Shown here piece by piece: positions 47,600 to 60,313 of a stretch of 64,000 nucleotides of DNA. The position numbers and the translations under genes were made by a program. A model generated the notes under the pieces. That model was not told the DNA's origin. It did not search any database and saw nothing but the letters and a program-made list of their open reading frames with translations. How positions within the stretch are numbered: the stretch's first letter is position 1; each line of letters starts with the position of its first letter. Origin of the DNA: Carya illinoinensis (lineage: Eukaryota; Streptophyta; Magnoliopsida; Fagales; Juglandaceae). Location of the stretch: the NCBI RefSeq assembly GCF_018687715.1, contig NC_056765.1, forward strand, positions 21,294,894 to 21,358,893, given 5' to 3'.

Positions 47600-50018
47600 T
47601 TGGATGAGCACATTAGCCTCATGTGGAACTCCTTGGGCTTGAGGGAAACCAATGGATTCATGTGGGCGGGTTTCAATACGATGAATGATGTTAAAGACAG
47701 ATTTCTTGGTGCCATTTCGTCCAAGCCCAGAATTGAACTACGAGGGTCAGGAAGGTGTGTACACCGGGAAGTTTCCCTTGAGGAAAAGGTCAAAAAGGAC
47801 AAGGCTAAGGGCGGAATTGTACGAATGCACTTGAAGGTGTACCTAGCTTCCAATTCGCAGTCCATTGGAAATTGAGATGGCTTTGGTTCTAGTGATGTGT
47901 GATAGGTCCAGGCTAATCTTCTAAATCAGTTTAACAATAATGTAAGACAACAATAATATCAAAACGGTGCAGATCAAAGGGAGAGAATGAATTGAAAGGG
48001 AAATTAAGCTCAAAACATAGTTTAAAGATTTACTAATCATCTTTAAGTTGATTAATGCGCTTTAGTCTAGTTAGAAACTTAACAAAGGTTGGATGAGCAC
48101 ATTAGCCTCATGTGGAACTCCTCGGGCTTGAGGGAAACCAATGGATTCATGTGGGCGGGTTTCAATACGATGAATGATGTTAAAGACAGATTTCTTGGTG
48201 CCATTTCGTCCAAGCCCAGAATTGAACTACGAGGGTCAGGGAGGTGTATACACCGGGAAGTTTCCCTTGAGGAAAAGGTCAAAAAGGACAAGGCTAAGGG
48301 CGTAATTGTACAAATGCACTTGAAGGTGCACCTAGCTTCCGATTCGCAGTCAATTGGAAATTAACATGGCTTTGGTCCTAGTGATGTGTGATAGATCAAG
48401 GGTAATCTTCTAAATCAAAGTAAGAATAATGTAACACAAAAATAATCTCAAAAAGGTGCAAACGAAAGGGAAATTAAGCTCAAAATATGGTTTATAGGTT
48501 ACTAATCATCTTTAAGTTGATTAATGCGCTTTAGCCTAGTAAGAAACTTAACAATGGTTGGATGAGCACATTAGCCTCGTGTGGAACTCCTTGGGCTTGA
48601 GGGAAACCAATGGATTCATGTGGGCCGGCTTCAATATGATGAATGAAGTTAAAGACAGATTTCTTGGTGCCATTTCGTCCAAACTTAGAACTGAACTACG
48701 AGGGTCAGCCAGGTGCATATACCAAGAAGTTCCCTTGAGGAAAAGGTCAAGAAGGACAAGGCTACGGGCGGAATTGTACGAATGCACTCGAAGGTGCACC
48801 TAGCTTCCGATTCGCTGTCAATTGCAAATTGACATGGCTTTGGTTCTAGTGATGTGTGATAGATCAGTACTAATCTTCTGAATCAATCTAAGAAGAATGT
48901 AAAACAACAATAAAATCAAAAAGGTGCAAATGAAAGGGAGAGAATGAATTTAAGTGGAAATTAAGCTCAAAATATGGTTTAAAGATTACTAATCATCTTT
49001 AAGTTTATTAATGCGCTTTAGTCCAGTTAGAAACTTAACAATGGTTTCATGAGCACATTAGCCTCATGTGGAACTCCTTGGGCTTGAGGAAAACCAATGG
49101 ATTCATGTGGGCGGGCTTCAATACGGTGAATGAAGTTAAAGACAGATTTCTAAGTGCCATTTTGTCCAAACCAACAACTGAACTACGAGGGTCAGGGAGG
49201 TCTGTACACGAAGAAGTTTCCCCTGAGGAAAAGGTCAAAAACGGCGAGGCTAAGGGCGGAATTGTACGAATGCACTTGAAGGTGCACATATCTCCCGATT
49301 CGTAGTCAATTGGAAATTGACATGGCTTTGGTCCTAGTGATGTGTGATACATCGAGGCTAATCTTCTAAATCAATCTAAGAATAATGTAAGACAACAATA
49401 ATATCAAAAAAGTGCAGATGAAAGGGAAAGAATGGATTGAAAGGGAAATTTAGCTCAAAACATAGTTTAAAGATTACTAATCATCTTTAAGTTGATTAAT
49501 GCGCTTTAATCTAGTTAGAAACTTAACAATGGTTGGATGAGCACATTAGCCTCATGTGGAACTCCTTGGGCTTGAGGGAAACCAATGGATTCATGTGGGC
49601 GGGCTTCAATGCGATGAATGAAGGTAAAGACAGATTTCTTGGTGCCATTTCGTCCAAACCTAGAACTGAACTACGAGGGTCAGGCAGGTGTACACTAAGA
49701 AGTTTCCCTTGAGGAAAAGGTCAAAAAGGACAAGGCTAAGGGCGGAATCGTACGAATGCACTCGAAGGTGCACCTAGCTTCCGATTCGCTATGAATCAGA
49801 AATTGACATGGCTTTGGTTCTAGTGATGTGTGATAGATCAGGGCAAATCTTCTAAATCAATCTTAGAATAATGTAAAACAACAATAACATCAAAAAGGTG
49901 CAAATGAAAGGGAGAGAATGAATTTAAGTGGAAATTAAGCTCAAAATATGGTTTAAAGATTACTAATCATCTTTAAGTTGATTAATGCGCTTTAGTCTTG
50001 TTAGAAACTTAACAATGG
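47600..50018. repeat. 8-mer HOR, copy 2, truncated after five monomers
   Basis: Monomers 47600, 48089, 48558, 49045 and 49533 follow copy 1. The sixth monomer (50019) is a mosaic stub, after which other monomer types begin. Confidence 0.9.
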
Positions 50019-50201
50019 CTGGATGAGCACACTAGCCTCATGTGGAACTCCTCGTCCAAGCCCAGAATTGAACTACGAGGGTCAGGAAGGTGTGTACACC
50101 GGGAAATGAAAGGGAAATTTAGCTCAAAACACAGTTTAAAGATTACTAATCATCTTTAAGTTGATTAATGCGCTTTAGTATAGTTAGAAACTTAACAATG
50201 G
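50019..50201. repeat. Mosaic stub monomer, 183 bp
   Basis: Three pieces are joined. Bases 50019-50054 are the start of a 46154-type monomer (CTGGATGAGCACACTAGCC). Bases about 50053-50105 come from the middle of a 47600-type monomer, recognised by GTCAGGAAGGTGTG. Bases about 50104-50201 are the tail of a TTTAGC-type monomer. Joints share only a few bases (CG; GGGAA). It is the only monomer of such length in the window and lies where the 8-mer pattern stops. Confidence 0.9.
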
Positions 50202-51159
50202 TTGGATGAGCACATTAGCCTCCTGTGGAACTCCTTGGGCTTGAGGGAAACCAAGGGATTCATGTGGGCGGGTTTCAATACGATGAATGAAGTTAAAGAC
50301 AGATTTCTTGGTGCCATTTCGTCCAAGCCCAGAATTGAACTACGAGGGTCAGGGAGGTGTGTACACCAGGAAGTTTCCCCTGAGGAAAAGGTAAAAAAGG
50401 ACAACGCTACGGGCGGAATTGTACGAATGCACTTGAAGGTGCACCTAGCTTCCGATTCGCAGTCAATTGGAAATTGACATGGCTTTGGTCCTAGTGATGT
50501 GTGATAGATCAAGGCTAATCATCTAAATCAATGTAAGAATAATGTAACACAAAAATAATATCAAAAAGGTGCAAATGAAAGGGAAATTAAGCTCAAAATA
50601 TCGTTTATAGGTTACTAATCATCTTTAAGTTGATTAATGCGCTTTAGCCTAGTAAGAAACTTAACAATGGTTGGATGAGCACATTAGCCTCGTGTGGAAC
50701 TCCTTGGGCTTGAGGGAAACCAATGGATTCATGTGGGCGGGCTTCAATATGATGAATGAAGTTAATGACAGATTTCTTGGTGCCATTTTGTCCAAACTTA
50801 GAACTGAACTACGAGGGTCAGGCAGGTGTATACACCAAGAAGTTTCCCTTGAGGAAAAGGTCAAAAAGGACAAGGCTAAGGGCGGAATTGTACGAATGCA
50901 ATCGAAGGTGCACCTAGCTTGCGATTCACTGTGAATTGGAAATTGACATGGCTTTGGTTCTAGTGATGTGTGATAGGTCCAGGCTAATCTTCTAAATCAG
51001 TTTAACAATAATGTGAGACAACAATAATATCAAAACGGTGCAGATCAAAGGGAGAGAATGAATTGAAAGGGAAATTAAGCTCAAAACATAGTTTAAAGAT
51101 TTACTAATCATCTTTAAGTTGATTAATGCGCTTTAGTCTAGTTAGAAACTTAACAAAGG
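50202..51159. repeat. Dimer leading into the 6-mer block
   Basis: Monomers 50202 and 50671 (958 bp) resemble the pair 51160/51629 but differ from it in several bases, for example CCTGTGGAAC and GGACAACGCTACGGG in the first. This is the simplest two-monomer state seen in the right block. Confidence 0.8.
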
Positions 51160-54055
51160 TTGGATGAGCACATTAGCCTCATGTGGAACTCCTTGGGCTT
51201 GAGGGAAACCAATGGATTCATGTGGGCGGGTTTCAATACGATGAATGAAGTTAAAGACAGATTTCTTGGTGCCATTTCGTCCAAGCCCAGAATTGAACTA
51301 CGAGGGTCAGGGAGGTGTGTACACCGGGAAGTTTCCCCTGAGGAAAAGGTCAAAAAGGACAAGGCTAAGGGCGGAATTGTACGAATGCACTTGAAGGTGC
51401 ACCTAGCTTCCGATTCGCAGTCAATTGGAAATTGACATGGCTTTGGTCCTAGTGATGTGTGATAGATCAAGGCTAATCATCTAAATCAATGTAAGAATAA
51501 TGTAACACAAAATTAATATCAAAAAGGTGCAAATGAAAGGGAAATTAAGCTCAAAATATGGTTTATAGGTTACTAATCATCTTTAAGTTGATTAATGCGC
51601 TTTAGCCTAGTAAGAAACTTAACAATGGTTGGATGAGCACATTAGCCTCGTGTGGAACTCCTTGGGCTTGAGGGAAACCAATGGATTCATGTGGGCGGGC
51701 TTCAATATGATGAATGAAGTTAATGACAGATTTCTTGGTGCCATTTCGTCCAAACTTAGAACTGAACTACGAGGGTCAGGCAGGTGTATACACCAAGAAG
51801 TTTCCCTTGAGGAAAAGGTCGAAAAGAACAAGGCTAAGGGCCGAATTGTACGAATGTAATCGAAGGTGCACCTAGCTTCCGATTCGCTTTGAATTGGAAA
51901 TTGACATGGCTTTGGTTCTAGTGATGTGTGATAGGTCCAGGCTAATCTTCTAAATCAGTTTAACAATAGTGTAAGACAACAATAATATCAAAACGGTGCA
52001 GATCAAAGGAAGAGAATGAATTGAAAGGGAAATTAAGCTCAAAACATTGTTTAAAGATTTACTAATCATCTTTAAGTTGATTAATGCGCTTTAGTCTAGT
52101 TAGAAACTTAACAAAGGTTGGATGAGCACATTAGCCTCATGTGGAACTCCTTGGGCTTGAGGGAAACCAATGGATTCATGTGGGCGGGTTTCAATACGAT
52201 GAATGATGTTAAAGACAGATTTCTTGGTGCCATTTCGTCCAAGCCCAGAATTGAACTACGAGGGTCAGGGAGGTGTGTACACCGGGAAGTTTCCCTTGAG
52301 GAAAAGGTCAAAAAGTACAAGGCTAAGGGCGGAATTGTACGAATGCACTTGAAGGTGTACCTAGCTTCCGATTCGCAGTCAATTGGAAATTGACATGGCT
52401 TTGGTCCTAGTGATGTGTGATATATCAAGGCTAATCTTCTAAATCAATGTAAGAATAATGTAACACAAAAATAATATCAAAAAGTTGCAAATGAAAGGGA
52501 AATTAAGCTCAAAATATGGTTTATAGGTTACTAATCATCTTTAAGTTGATTAATGCGCTTTAGCCTAGTAAGAAACTTAACAATGGTTGGATGAGCAAAT
52601 TAGCCTCGTGTGGAACTCCTTGGGCGTGAGGGAAACCAATGGATTCATGTGGGCGGGCTTCAATATGATGAATGAAGTTAAAGACAGATTTCTTGGTGCC
52701 ATTTCGTCCAAACTTAGAACTGAACTACGAGGGTCAGGTAGGTGTGTACACCAAGAAGTTTCCCTTCAGGAAAAGGTCAAAAAGGACAAGGCTAAGGGCG
52801 GAATTGTACGAATGCACTCGAAGGTGCACCTAGCTTCCGATTCGCTGTGAATTGCAAATTGACATGGCTTTGGTTCTAGTGATGTGTGATAGATCAAGAC
52901 TAATCTTCTAAATTAATCTAAGAATAATGTAAAACAACAATAAAATCAAAAAGGTGCAAATGAAAGGGAGAGAATGAATTTAAGTGGAAATTAAGCTCAA
53001 AATATGGTTTAAAGATTACTAATCATCTTTAAGTTTATTAATGCGCTTTAGTCTAGTTAGGAACTTAACAATGGTTTGATGAGCACATTAGCCTCATGTG
53101 GAACTCCTTGGGCTTGAGGAAAACCAATGGGAATTCTTCATGTGGGCGGGCTTCAATGCGATGAATGAAGTTAAAGACAGATTTCTTGGTGCCATTTCGT
53201 CCAAACCTAGAACTGAACTACGAGTGTCAGGCAGGTGTGTACACCAAGAAGTTTCCCTTGAGGAAAAGGTCAAAAACGACAAGGCTAAGGGCGGAATTGT
53301 ACGAATGCACTCGAAGCTGCACCTAGCTTGCGATTCGCTGTGAATTGGAAATTGACATGGCTTTGGTTCTAGTGATGTGTGATAGATCACGGCTAATCTT
53401 CTAAGTCAATCTAAGAATAATGTAAAACAACAATAACATCAAAAAGGTACAGATGGAAGGGAGAGAATGAATTTAAAGGGAAATTAACCTCAAAACATGG
53501 TTTAAACATTACTAATCCTCTTTAAGTTGATTAATGCACTTTAGTCTAGTTAGAAACTTAACAATGGTTTCATGAGCACATTAGCCTCATGTGGAACTCC
53601 TTGGGCTTGAGGGAGACCAATGCGTTGGTGTGTGTGGGTTTCAATATGATGACTGAAGTTAAAGACAGATTTCTTGGTGCCGTTTTGTCCAAACCAAGAA
53701 CTGAACTACGAGGGTCAGGGAGGTGTGTACACGAAGAAGTTTCCCCTGAGGAAAAGGTAAAAAACGGCGAGGCTAAGGGCGGAATTGTACGAATGCACTT
53801 GAAGGTGCACATATCTTCCGATTCGTAGTCAATTGGAAATTGACATGGCTTTGGTTCTAGCGATGTGTGATACATCGAGGCGAATCTTCTAAATCAATCT
53901 AAGAATAATGTAAGATAACAATAATATCAAAAAGGTGCAGATGAAAGGGAAAGAATGAATTGAAAGGGAAATTTAGCTCAAAACATAGTTTAAAGATTAC
54001 AAATCATCTTTAAGTTGATTAATGCGCTTTAGTCTAGTTAGAAACTTAACAATGG
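51160..54055. repeat. 6-monomer HOR unit, 2896 bp, copy 1
   Basis: Monomers 51160, 51629, 52118, 52587, 53075 and 53568 recur at +2896 bp. Markers: GATGAGCAAATTAGCC in 52587, a 5-bp insertion making ATGGGAATTCTTCATG in 53075, and GCGTTGGTGTGTGTGGG in 53568. Confidence 0.9.
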
Positions 54056-56951
54056 TTGGATGAGCACATTAGCCTCATGTGGAACTCCTTGGGCTTGAGG
54101 GAAACCAAGGGATTCATGTGGGCGGGTTTCAATACGATGAATGAAGTTAAAGACAGATTTCTTGGTGCCATTTCGTCCAAGCCCAGAATTGAACTACGAG
54201 GGTCAGGGAGGTGTGTACACCGGGAAGTTTCCCCTGAGGAAAAGGTCAAAAAGGACAAGGCTAAGGGCGGAATTGTACGAATACACTTGAAGGTGCACCT
54301 AGCTTCCGATTCGCAGTCAATTGGAAATTGACATGGCTTTGGTCCTAGTGATGTGTGATAGATCAAGGCTAATCATCTAAATCAATGTAAGAATAATGTA
54401 ACACAAAATTAATATCAAAAAGGTGCAAATGAAAGGGAAATTAAGCTCAAAATATGGTTTATAGGTTACTAATCATCTTTAAGTTGATTAATGCGCTTTA
54501 GCCTAGTAAGAAACTTAACAATGGTTGGATGAGCACATTAGCCTCGTGTGGAACTCCTTGGGCTTGAGGGAAACCAATGGATTCATGTGGGCGGGCTTCA
54601 ATATGATGAATGAAGTTAATGACAGATTTCTTGGTGCCATTTCGTCCAAACTTAGAACTGAACTACGAGGGTCAGGCAGGTGTATACACCAAGAAGTTTC
54701 CCTTGAGGAAAAGTTCGAAAAGAACAAGGCTAAGGGCCGAATTGTACGAATGCAATCGAAGGTGCACCTAGCTTCCGATTCGCTGTGAATTGGAAATTGA
54801 CATGGCTTTGGTTCTAGTGATGTGTGATAGGTCCAGGCTAATCTTCTAAATCAGTTTAACAATAGTGTAAGACAACAATAATATCAAAACGTTGCAGATC
54901 AAAGGAAGAGAATGAATTGAAAGGGAAATTAAGCTCAAAACATTGTTTAAAGATTTACTAATCATCTTTAAGTTGATTAATGCGCTTTAGTCTAGTTAGA
55001 AACTTAACAAAGGTTGGATGAGCACATTAGCCTCATGTGGAACTCCTTGGGCTTGAGGGAAACCAATGGATTCATGTGGGCGGGTTTCAATACGATGAAT
55101 GATGTTAAAGACAGATTTCTTGGTGCCATTTCGTCCAAGCCCAGAATTGAACTACGAGGGTCAGGGAGGTGTGTACACCGGGAAGTTTCCCTTGAGGAAA
55201 AGGTCAAAAAGTACAAGGCTAAGGGCGGAATTGTACGAATGCACTTGAAGGTGTACCTAGCTTCCGATTCGCAGTCAATTGGAAATTGACATGGCTTTGG
55301 TCCTAGTGATGTGTGATATATCAAGGCTAATCTTCTAAATCAATGTAAGAATAATGTAACACAAAAATAATATCAAAAAGGTGCAAATGAAAGGGAAATT
55401 AAGCTCAAAATATGGTTTATAGGTTACTAATCATCTTTAAGTTGATTAATGCGCTTTAGCCTAGTAAGAAACTTAACAATGGTTGGATGAGCAAATTAGC
55501 CTCGTGTGGAACTCCTTGGGCGTGAGGGAAACCAATGGATTCATGTGGGCGGGCTTCAATATGATGAATGAAGTTAAAGACAGATTTCTTGGTGCCATTT
55601 CGTCCAAACTTAGAACTGAACTACGAGGGTCAGGTAGGTGTGTACACCAAGAAGCTTCCCTTCAGGAAAAGGTCAAAAAGGACAAGGCTAAGGGCGGAAT
55701 TGTACGAATGCACTCGAAGGTGCACCTAGCTTCCGATTCACTGTGAATTGCAAATTGACATGGCTTTGGTTCTAGTGATGTGTGATAGATCAAGACTAAT
55801 CTTCTAAATTAATCTAAGAATAATGTAAAACAACAATAAAATCAAAAAGGTGCAAATGAAAGGGAGAGAATGAATTTAAGTGGAAATTAAGCTCAAAATA
55901 TGGTTTAAAGATTACTAATCATCTTTAAGTTTATTAATGCGCTTTAGTCTAGTTAGGAACTTAACAATGGTTTGATGAGCACATTAGCCTCATGTGGAAC
56001 TCCTTGGGCTTGAGGAAAACCAATGGGAATTCTTCATGTGGGCGGGCTTCAATGCGATGAATGAAGTTAAAGACAGATTTCTTGGTGCCATTTCGTCCAA
56101 ACCTAGAACTGAACTACGAGTGTCAGGCAGGTGTGTACACCAAGAAGTTTCCCTTGAGGAAAAGGTCAAAAACGACAAGGCTAAGGGCGGAATTGTACGA
56201 ATGCACTCGAAGCTGCACCTAGCTTGCGATTCGCTGTGAATTGGAAATTGACATGGCTTTGGTTCTAGTGATGTGTGATAGATCACGGCTAATCTTCTAA
56301 GTCAATCTAAGAATAATGTAAAACAACAATAACATCAAAAAGGTACAGATGGAAGGGAGAGAATGAATTTAAAGGGAAATTAACCTCAAAACATGGTTTA
56401 AACATTACTAATCCTCTTTAAGTTGATTAATGCACTTTAGTCTAGTTAGAAACTTAACAATGGTTTCATGAGCACATTAGCCTCATGTGGAACTCCTTGG
56501 GCTTGAGGGAGACCAATGCGTTGGTGTGTGTGGGTTTCAATATGATGACTGAAGTTAAAGACAGATTTCTTGGTGCCGTTTTGTCCAAACCAAGAACTGA
56601 ACTACGAGGGTCAGGGAGGTGTGTACACAAAGAAGTTTCCCCTGAGGAAAAGGTAAAAAACGGCGAGGCTAAGGGCGGAATTGTACGAATGCACTTGAAG
56701 GTGCACATATCTTCCGATTCGTAGTCAATTGGAAATTGACATGGCTTTGGTTCTAGCGATGTGTGATACATCGAGGCGAATCTTCTAAATCAATCTAAGA
56801 ATAATGTAAGATAACAATAATATCAAAAAGGTGCAGATGAAAGGGAAAGAATGAATTGAAAGGGAAATTTAGCTCAAAATATAGTTTAAAGATTACAAAT
56901 CATCTTGAAGTTGATTAATGCGCTTTAGTCTAGTTAGAAACTTAACAATGG
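54056..56951. repeat. 6-monomer HOR unit, 2896 bp, copy 2
   Basis: Monomers 54056, 54525, 55014, 55483, 55971 and 56464 are near-identical to copy 1. Visible differences include GAAGCTTCCC near 55652 and GATTCACTG near 55736. Confidence 0.9.
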
Positions 56952-57909
56952 TTGGATGAGCACATTAGCCTCATGTGGAACTCCTTGGGCTTGAGGGAAA
57001 CCAAGGGATTCATGTTGGCGGGTTTCAATACGATGAATGAAGTTAAAGACAGATTTCTTGGTGCCATTTCGTCCAAGCCCAGAATTGAACTACGAGGGTC
57101 AGGGAGGTGTGTACACCGGGAAGTTTCCCCTGAGGAAAAGGTCAAAAAGGACAAGGCTAAGGGCGGAATTGTACGAATGCACTTGAAGGTGCACCTAGCT
57201 TCCGATTCGCAGTCAATTGGAAATTGACATGGCTTTGGTCCTAGTGATGTGTGATAGATCAAGGCTAATCATCTAAATCAATGTAAGAATAATGTAACAC
57301 AAAATTAATATCAAAAAGGTGCAAATGAAAGGGAAATTAAGCTCAAAATATGGTTTATAGGTTACTAATCATCTTTAAGTTGATTAATGCGCTTTAGCCT
57401 AGTAAGAAACTTAACAATGGTTGGATGAGCACATTAGCCTCGTGTGGAACTCCTTGGGCTTGACGGAAACCAATGGATTCATGTGGGCGGGCTTCAATAT
57501 GATGAATGAAGTTAATGACAGATTTCTTGGTGCCATTTCATCCAAACTTAGAACTGAACTACGAGGGTCAGGCAGGTGTATACACCAAGAAGTTTCCCTT
57601 GAGGAAAAGTTCGAAAAGAACAAGGCTAAGGGCCGAATTGTACGAATGCAATCGAAGGTGCACCTAGCTTCCGATTCGCTGTGAATTGGAAATTGACATG
57701 GCTTTGGTTCTAGTGATGTGTGATAGGTCCAGGCTAATCTTCTAAATCAGTTTAACAATAGTGTAAGACAACAATAATATCAAAACGTTGCAGATCAAAG
57801 GAAGAGAATGAATTGAAAGGGAAATTAAGCTCAAAACATTGTTTAAAGATTTACTAATCATCTTTAAGTTGATTAATGCGCTTTAGTCTAGTTAGAAACT
57901 TAACAAAGG
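56952..57909. repeat. Start of 6-mer copy 3, passing into the 5-mer
   Basis: Monomers 56952 and 57421 match 54056 and 54525. Each carries a variant found again only in the 5-mer block: CATGTTGGCGGG in 56952 and GCTTGACGGAAACC in 57421. Both occur in 59825 and 62229. This copy is thus the likely source of the 5-mer. Confidence 0.8.
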
Positions 57910-60313
57910 TTGGATGAGCACATTAGCCTCATGTGGAACTCCTTGGGCTTGAGGGAAACCAATGGATTCATGTGGGCGGGTTTCAATACGATGAATGATG
58001 TTAAAGACAGATTTCTTGGTGCCATTTCGTCCAAGCCCAGAATTGAACTACGAGGGTCAGGGAGGTGTGTACACCGGGAAGTTTCCCTTTAGGAAAAGGT
58101 CAAAAAGTACAAGGCTAAGGGCGGAATTGTACAAATGCACTTGAAGGTGTACCTAGCTTCCGATTCGCAGTCAATTGGAAATTGACATGGCTTTGGTCCT
58201 AGTGATGTGTGATATATCAAGGCTAATCTTCTAAATCAATGTAAGAATAATGTAACACAAAAATAATATCAAAAAGGTGCAAATGAAAGGGAAATTAAGC
58301 TCAAAATATGGTTTATAGGTTACTAATCATCTTTAAGTTGATTAATGCGCTTTAGCCTAGTAAGAAACTTAACAATGGTTGGATGAGCAAATTAGCCTCG
58401 TGTGGAACTCCTTGGGCGTGAGGGAAACCAATGGATTCATGTGGGCGGGCTTCAATATGATGAATGAAGTTAAAGACAGATTTCTTGGTGCCATTTCGTC
58501 CAAACTTAGAACTGAACTACGAGGGTCAGGCAGGTGTGTACACCAAGAAGTTTCCCTTCAGGAAAAGGTCAAAAAGGACAAGGCTAAGGGCGGAATTGTA
58601 CGAATGCACTCGAAGGTGCACCTAGCTTCCGATTCGCTGTGAATTGCAAATTCACATGGCTTTGGTTCTAGTGATGTGTTATAGATCAAGACTAATCTTC
58701 TAAATCAATCTAAGAATAATGTAAAACAACAATAAAATCAAAAAGGTGCAAATGAAAGGGAGAGAATGAATTTAAGTGGAAATTAAGCTCAAAATATGGT
58801 TTAAAGATTACTAATCATCTTTAAGTTTATTAATGCGCTTTAGTCTAGTTAGGAACTTAACAATGGTTTGATGAGCACATTAGCCTCATGTGGAACTCCT
58901 TGGGCTTGAGGAAAACCAATGGAATTCATGTGGGCGGGCTTCAATGCGATGAATGAAGTTAAAGACAGATTTCTTGGTGCCATTTCGTCCAAACCTAGAA
59001 CTGAACTACGAGTGTCAGGCAGGTGTGTACACCAAGAAGTTTCCCTTGAGGAAAAGGTCAAAAACGACAAGGCTAAGGGCGGAATTGTACGAATGCACTC
59101 GAAGGTGCACCTAGCTTCCGATTCGCTGTCAATTGCAAATTGACATGGCTTTGGTTCTAGTGATGTGTGATAGATCAATACTAATCTTCTAAATCAATCT
59201 AAGAATAATGTAAAACAACAATAAAATCAAAAAGGTGCAAATGAAAGGGAGAGAATGAATTTAAGTGGAAATTAAGCTCAAAATATGGTTTAAAGATTAC
59301 TAATCATCTTTAAGTTTATTAATGCGCTTTAGTCCAGTTAGAAACTTAACAATGGTTTCATGAGCACATTAGCCTCATGTGGAACTCCTTGGGCTTGAGG
59401 GAAACCAATGCGTTGGTGTGTGTGGGTTTCAATATGATGACTGAAGTTAAAGACAGATTTCTTGGTGCCGTTTTGTCCAAACCAAGAACTGAACTACGAG
59501 GGTCAAGGAGGTGTGTACACGAAGAAGTTTCCCCTGAGGAAAAGGTAAAAAAGGACAAGGCTAAGGGCGGAATTGTACGAATGCACTTGAAGGTGCACCT
59601 AGCTTCCGATTCGCAGTCAATTGGAAATTGACATGGCTTTGGTCCTAGTGATGTGTGATAGATCAAGGCTAATCATCTAAATCAATGTAAGAATAATGTA
59701 ACACAAAAATAATATCAAAAAGGTGCAAATGAAAGGGAAATTAAGCTCAAAATATGGTTTATAGGTTACTAATCATCTTTAAGTTGATTAATGCGCTTTA
59801 GCCTAGTAAGAAACTTAACAATGGTTGGATGAGCACATTAGCCTCGTGTGGAACTCCTTGGGCTTGACGGAAACCAATGGATTCATGTTGGCGGGCTTCA
59901 ATATGATGAATGAAGTTAATGACAGATTTCTTGGTGCCATTTTGTCCAAACTTAGAACTGAACTACGAGGGTCAGGCAGGTGTAAACACCAAGAAGTTTC
60001 CCTTGAGGAAAAGGTCGAAAAGGACAAGGCTAAGGGCGGAATTGTACGAATGCAATCGAAGGTGCACCTAGCTTCCGATTCGCTGTGAATTGGAAATTGA
60101 CATGGCTTTGGTTCTAGTGATGTGTGATAGGTCCAGGCTAATCTTCTAAATCAGTTTAACAATAATGTAAGACAACAATAATATCAAAACGGTGCAGATC
60201 AAAGGAAGAGAATGAATTGAAAGGGAAATTAAGCTCAAAACATTGTTTAAAGATTTACTAATCATCTTTAAGTTGATTAATGCGCTTTAGTCTAGTTAGA
60301 AACTTAACAAAGG
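57910..60313. repeat. 5-monomer HOR unit, 2404 bp, copy 1
   Basis: Monomers 57910, 58379, 58867, 59356 and 59825. Monomer 58867 starts like 53075 but ends like 44693 or 48558. Monomer 59356 starts like 53568 and ends like 54056. Private changes include CCCTTTAGG near 58086 and GTGTAAACACC near 59980. Confidence 0.92.
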
